Below are positions 5,090-8,154 of a stretch of 8,154 nucleotides of DNA, one piece after another (within the stretch, counting starts at the first letter, position 1; each line of letters opens with the position of its first letter). This DNA comes from an uncultured Bacteroidota bacterium (GTDB lineage: Bacteria > Bacteroidota > Bacteroidia > Flavobacteriales > UA16), in assembly GCA_902535565.1 (NCBI GenBank), contig CACAUH010000060.1, positions 1 through 8,154 of the forward strand. Direction: 5' to 3'. The position numbers and the translations under genes are program-made. The notes under the pieces were generated by a model, which did no database searches, was not told where the DNA came from, and worked only from the letters and a program-made list of their open reading frames with translations.

Positions 5090-7444
5090 TCACTGGCAAT
5101 TCTCTCCGAAGTTGGACAGGATGTTCAGCACGTCGATCACGCCCACGACGCCATCAAAATCCACGTCGCCTGGACAAACGCTCAGGTTGGAAATGCACTG
5201 TTGTAGCCCTGAATTCCAATATGTGCCAGTGCCGCATGCGTCTGCATCACAACAGGGCGAGTTGAGGCAGTTTGCTGGGGCATTGGAAGGGCCTCCGCAA
5301 TTCATCCCAAACTGTCCCAAAACATCGAGCACGTCTGTGACGTTGACATAGCCGTTGTAGTCCACGTCTCCAGGGCATTGGAGCAAAGAGGAGCGACAAA
5401 GGCCCGCGTTTTGGTCCCACCAGGTTCCAGCACCGCATGCTGTCGCACCGCAGTTCTCTTGGTCGTCACAAATGCCGTTGTTGTTTGCATCGGCAGCACA
5501 GTCGCCACCGCATTCCCCCAAGGCATCGTCATAGAGGCAGGACCCGTCATTGACCGTGGCATCTGGGTTGTAGTTGCACGCACTGGGGTCGGTGCAGCCA
5601 GGGACATCTGTGGACAGGGCGCAAAGACCAGGGAATTGAAGGTCCAGCACGTAGTCCACAACATTGGAACTGGTCCAGCCATTGACGATTTGAACAGACC
5701 AGCTTCCGCTTCCATTCAATGGCACTAGGGACAGGCTGATATTGGCCGTGTATACGCCCGGTGTGGTGACATTCCATCCCCCGGGCCAATTGCCTGCAGA
5801 GGGGTAGCCGAGGTCCACGTCATAGCCTCCGACTTGCAGACAGTTTCCGTCGGGAGAGCACAGAACAAGCAACATATCGCCGGGCCAAGATGAACCGCTT
5901 TGCGCATTGGAGAAATCCATGGTGATGTCCAAGGCTTGGGGACTTCCCTCCGCATCAACGGCGGTGGCCAGGACCCCATTGCCGGCTAGGGTAGCCGCCA
6001 AGCTGGAGATTTCAATGCCCCCGATGATATTTCCATCAGGGCCGCATTCAGCACAATTTCCGGCATAGACACAGCCCTCGGTTCCTGTGTCACCGGGCGT
6101 GTAGTTGCAGGCGTTGCTATCACCACATTGGAGGTTCGTGGATTCAATGACCTGAGACCCGCAGGATCCAATACAGCTGGCAGAATTGAAAGTCGGGATG
6201 AGTGCATTGTCCTTCACGAGCGGGTGAAAGGTCAGGGTCTTACTTCCTCCAGAAATGGCATGGCAGTAGCTCATGATGGTGCCCAACTGCCCGGTTGGAT
6301 TGTCTGTGTAGCCGCTGCAATCGCCTTCTAGGCTGCCACAATTGTCGATGGGGCCACCTGGCCAGCCGCACCAATGCGTGTGGCTGGACCCGCAGTTGTG
6401 ACCAATTTCATGGGCGACAACATCGAGGTTCCATGAATAGTTATTGATGTTGTAATTGGTTGTGCTTGAGAGGTTTCCACTCACTCCGGCATTGTAGCTG
6501 TTGCACAATCCATTGAGGTAGGCAATTCCCCCGGTACCGATGTTGGTGCGTCTGGTCAGGAGGTGCTTGAGGTCCAGTGGAATGGCATTGAAGTTGGGGT
6601 TGTTGTTCCACTCTGAATTGAATGCGCCGAGCAATCCGCCACCATCGTTTACCACTGATGCATAAGGGTCTGGGGATATCCAAACGTGCAGGAAACGGAC
6701 TTGAAGGGTGACGAGATTGTTCAATTCGTTTCGGTAAATCTGATCCACTGAGGAAAGGAGGGCCAGTGCCCAATCCACGGCGTCATCCAAGTCTGACCCC
6801 ACGGTTTCGTATGTGTATTGATCCACTTCGAGTCCGACCTCCACACACTCCAGCAAGGCCGATGATTTGGCATTGCCCTGTGCTTGTGATCGGTGTGAAT
6901 GCGGCAATTCCGCCTGTTCCTCGACACCGCAACTAAAGGTCCGATCATCCTTGGATGCTTCTACAGGAAACAGAGCGTGAACCTGTCCCGATCGGCGGTT
7001 CAACTCCCAGCGCCTGTGCCCGCGACGCAGAGAGGCCACAATGTGATCGTGAAACAAAATCAAAGTGCCGGTTACTTCTCCCTCCACTTCATAAGTGACA
7101 ATCCTGGTGCGGGGCTCGATGTTCCGAAACCCATCGGGCCCGGTTACGGCGAGTTCAAATGCGTCACTGCGGACATCGAATCGCTTGAGTTTGACGGTGA
7201 GCTCCCCATCCGGGAAGGGGATTACCATGGAGGTTCGACTGGGGCGCGTGTTCCGAAGTGTCTGAAACTTCTCCAAGTTGAGCTCAAGGCCCAAAGCATC
7301 TTGCGGTTTCAATGTGGGGACGAGATCCGGGTGCAGTGCAGTGACGGTCCAATCCGGCAACCGCCCCAAGTCATCTTGGCTTAGGGATTGGGCCGACAGG
7401 CACAGAAGCAGAAGGGGAAGGAGGAGGAGGTGATGCATCTGCAT
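5090..7444 (-). CDS. Secreted reprolysin-like (M12B-type) zinc metalloprotease with P-domain-like and dockerin-like modules
   Basis: A 784-residue exported protease. Residues 1-22 are a signal peptide (MQMHH then a Leu-rich core, SAQSLS), cleaved probably before Q23. Residues about 23-195 look like a propeptide; its C172, in SCGVEE, could be a cysteine switch. The catalytic domain (about 200-425) carries zinc motif [11 protein letters not shown] (345-355; His345, His349, His355, catalytic Glu346) and Met-turn GTIMSYCH (Met391). Next come an ACNY Cys repeat (440-460), a P/homo B-like beta domain (about 475-608, with [10 protein letters not shown]), a second repeat [20 protein letters not shown] (617-636), a GGDC/ICDD acidic stretch, and two 52-residue Cys-spaced modules each with one EF-hand-like loop (665-716, 732-783). 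The protein ends FGENCQ with no T9SS sorting domain I can recognise. An alternative start is the ATG at 7438. It lies 59 bp downstream of the YciO-like gene on the same strand. Likely role: extracellular protein degradation; substrate unknown. Confidence 0.92.
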   Translation of the reverse strand: MQMHHLLLLPLLLLCLSAQSLSQDDLGRLPDWTVTALHPDLVPTLKPQDALGLELNLEKFQTLRNTRPSRTSMVIPFPDGELTVKLKRFDVRSDAFELAVTGPDGFRNIEPRTRIVTYEVEGEVTGTLILFHDHIVASLRRGHRRWELNRRSGQVHALFPVEASKDDRTFSCGVEEQAELPHSHRSQAQGNAKSSALLECVEVGLEVDQYTYETVGSDLDDAVDWALALLSSVDQIYRNELNNLVTLQVRFLHVWISPDPYASVVNDGGGLLGAFNSEWNNNPNFNAIPLDLKHLLTRRTNIGTGGIAYLNGLCNSYNAGVSGNLSSTTNYNINNYSWNLDVVAHEIGHNCGSSHTHWCGWPGGPIDNCGSLEGDCSGYTDNPTGQLGTIMSYCHAISGGSKTLTFHPLVKDNALIPTFNSASCIGSCGSQVIESTNLQCGDSNACNYTPGDTGTEGCVYAGNCAECGPDGNIIGGIEISSLAATLAGNGVLATAVDAEGSPQALDITMDFSNAQSGSSWPGDMLLVLCSPDGNCLQVGGYDVDLGYPSAGNWPGGWNVTTPGVYTANISLSLVPLNGSGSWSVQIVNGWTSSNVVDYVLDLQFPGLCALSTDVPGCTDPSACNYNPDATVNDGSCLYDDALGECGGDCAADANNNGICDDQENCGATACGAGTWWDQNAGLCRSSLLQCPGDVDYNGYVNVTDVLDVLGQFGMNCGGPSNAPANCLNSPCCDADACGTGTYWNSGLQQCISNLSVCPGDVDFDGVVGVIDVLNILSNFGENCQ
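5096..5251 (-). repeat. Cys-rich dockerin-like module 2 in the metalloprotease
   Basis: Encodes residues 732-783, ending one residue before the C-terminus. The cysteines are at 732, 737, 750, 757 and 783, the same spacing as in module 1. The loop is [12 protein letters not shown] (760-771), followed by VLNILSNFG. The shared CPGDVD and the FG-x-N-C end make the duplication clear, although the copies have diverged well beyond recent duplication. Confidence 0.8.
5297..5452 (-). repeat. Cys-rich dockerin-like module 1 in the metalloprotease
   Basis: Encodes residues 665-716. The cysteines fall at 665, 670, 683, 690 and 716 (C-x4-C-x12-C-x6-C-x25-C). It opens with [15 protein letters not shown] and contains one EF-hand/dockerin-type loop [12 protein letters not shown] (693-704), followed by the helix VLDVLGQFG. 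The copy at 5096-5251 has exactly the same spacing, at a period of 67 residues. Calcium binding is inferred from the loop pattern. Confidence 0.8.
5525..5596 (-). repeat. ACNY-type Cys repeat, copy 2, in the metalloprotease
   Basis: Encodes residues 617-640: [20 protein letters not shown] followed by LYDD. This is the canonical form of the repeat. It lies between the P-domain-like region and the two dockerin-like modules and is followed by an acidic Cys-containing linker ([12 protein letters not shown]) that could bind calcium. Confidence 0.72.
6059..6127 (-). repeat. ACNY-type Cys repeat, copy 1, in the metalloprotease
   Basis: Encodes residues 440-462: CGDSNACNY, then a [10 protein letters not shown] segment and VYAG. 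It has the pattern C-x5-C-x11-C and sits directly after the catalytic domain. The second copy at 5525-5596 has C-x5-C-x12-C. Such ACNYNP units are common between domains of secreted proteins in marine Bacteroidota; their role is not known to me. Confidence 0.7.
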
Positions 7445-7457
7445 GGACTGAGTAAAG

Positions 7458-7491
7458 ACAATCTAAGCCGAGCAGAGGTTCAATTCACCAA
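7458..7491 (-). promoter_or_regulatory. Weak candidate promoter for the metalloprotease gene
   Basis: On the minus strand, TTG (7491-7489), a 23 bp spacer and TAGATTGT (7465-7458) resemble the flavobacterial TTG-N17-23-TAnnTTTG promoter, with two mismatches in the -7 element. It would give a leader of roughly 10-15 bases before the ATG at 7444. The 59 bp gap after the YciO-like gene is long enough for a separate promoter, but cotranscription is equally possible. Confidence 0.25.
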
Positions 7492-7494
7492 CGA

Positions 7495-7506
7495 TGACAA
7501 ATGTCA
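7495..7506. repeat. 12 bp palindrome TGACAAATGTCA
   Basis: Perfect 5-base arms TGACA and TGTCA around AA. It spans the stop codon of the YciO-like gene and lies about 50-60 bp upstream of the metalloprotease start. This is a possible regulator site, but short palindromes of this size arise by chance fairly often. Confidence 0.3.
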
Positions 7507-8124
7507 CAAAATCCCGTCCAGATTGCCACGACCTTCCCTGATCACTTCGGGCGCTTCGCCTGTGCAGTCGATGACTGTGGAGGCTTCCAAGTGCCCCAAG
7601 CCACCACCGATGACGCCGTCAACTCGGCTTTTGTACTTCTCGTGAACCAGTCCCGGATCAGTCATGTATTCCATCGCTTCATCGTCGTGGTGGACTGAGC
7701 TGACCACAAGGGGCTTTCCCAGCGCTTCAATCAGGGCAGCAGGGATGGCGTGATCGGGAATTCGGATGCCCACTTCCTTCTTCGATTTCCTGAAGATTCG
7801 CGGCACCTTGACGCCGGCGCGGAGAATGAAGGTGAAGGGCCCCGGCAAGGCGCGTTTCATCAGCTTAAATACCGGCTGAGGCAGTGGCGCAACGTATTCA
7901 CTGACTTGACTCAGGTCCTTGCAAATAAGCGAGAAGTTGGCTTCAGTGGGACTCAAATCCCGCAGGCGGGCCATTTTTTCTAGGCCCTTGCTGGAGCCAA
8001 GCGCACATGCAAAAGAGTACACCGAATCGGTGGGGATGATCAGGACGCCGTTTCGGCGCAGAACCTCCACTGCCTGCTCCACTTTGCGGGACTCTGGGGT
8101 CTGTTGGTGTATGTCAATGCGCAT
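7504..8124 (-). CDS. Sua5/YciO/YrdC family protein, YciO-type
   Basis: A 206-residue protein of the L-threonylcarbamoyladenylate synthase superfamily, the enzymes that use threonine, bicarbonate and ATP to start t6A37 tRNA modification. Visible: VLIIPTDSVYSFAC (27-40), the FSLICKDLSQVSEY strand (64-77), PGPFTFIL (94-101), VGIRIPDH (118-125), PLVVSS (138-143), STVIDCTG (182-189) and IREGRG (195-200). The length equals that of E. coli YciO, and ARLRDLSPTEANFSLIC (52-68) aligns with the YciO version of this region rather than with the KGRP sequence of TsaC/YrdC; the STSANxSG-type segment of TsaC is also absent (SSVHHDD). I therefore call it YciO-like, with threonylcarbamoyl-AMP synthase activity possible but not certain. 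The start at 8124 is the only sensible one; just 30 bases of upstream DNA are in the window. Confidence 0.9.
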   Translation of the reverse strand: MRIDIHQQTPESRKVEQAVEVLRRNGVLIIPTDSVYSFACALGSSKGLEKMARLRDLSPTEANFSLICKDLSQVSEYVAPLPQPVFKLMKRALPGPFTFILRAGVKVPRIFRKSKKEVGIRIPDHAIPAALIEALGKPLVVSSVHHDDEAMEYMTDPGLVHEKYKSRVDGVIGGGLGHLEASTVIDCTGEAPEVIREGRGNLDGIL

Positions 8125-8154
8125 AATCTAGAAGATCGGGAATTCCGGGCGGGA

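Noticed and set aside
6899..7384. A 161-codon plus-strand open frame inside the metalloprotease propeptide region
   Set aside because: It is antisense to a signal-peptide-bearing gene with coherent domains; no independent support.
7386..7444. Lipoprotein signal at the metalloprotease N-terminus (Cys at residue 15)
   Set aside because: The LLLLC context lacks the small residues expected before a lipobox Cys, and a normal cleavage region (SAQSLS-Q) follows.

Overview
The window looks like an ordinary chromosomal segment from a Bacteroidota bacterium, most likely a marine Flavobacteriales-type lineage. The evidence is a type B type IX secretion (CHU_C, gliding motility-associated) sorting domain, a DUF4494 protein (as I recall, a family largely confined to Bacteroidota), a secreted metalloprotease carrying the ACNYNP Cys-rich repeats common in marine flavobacterial exoproteins, and an absence of clear Shine-Dalgarno sequences. 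By eye the G+C is above one half, which is high for the group and explains the many long antisense shadow frames.

Layout. Positions 1-773 (+) hold the C-terminal end of a large secreted or surface protein. It overlaps by one base (TAATG) a superfamily 1 UPF1/IGHMBP2-type helicase at 773-2695 (+). Converging on these, with a 27 bp gap, is a minus-strand pair: a Gfo/Idh/MocA oxidoreductase (4296-3280) and a DUF4494 protein (3283-2723), joined by an ATGA overlap. Divergent from the oxidoreductase across about 103 bp is protein-L-isoaspartate O-methyltransferase (4400-5086, +). Its stop lies 3 bp from the stop of the next convergent gene, a 784-residue secreted reprolysin-like zinc metalloprotease (7444-5090, -). 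Upstream of that, on the same strand after a 59 bp gap, is a YciO-type member of the Sua5/YciO/YrdC family (8124-7504, -). The last 30 bases hold only the upstream region of that gene.

How the genes relate. I see no single pathway: protein repair (pcm), nucleic-acid remodelling (helicase), a sugar-type or nucleotide-sugar dehydrogenase, a tRNA-modification-family protein, and two exported proteins. Gene packing is very tight, with all intergenic gaps under about 105 bp. No RNA genes, mobile elements, CRISPR arrays or clear intrinsic terminators were seen. The most distinctive item is the C-terminus of the metalloprotease: two 52-residue modules with identical five-cysteine spacing and one EF-hand/dockerin-like calcium loop each, at a position where a T9SS sorting domain would usually be expected. 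I did not find convincing evidence of a wholly new multi-gene system.
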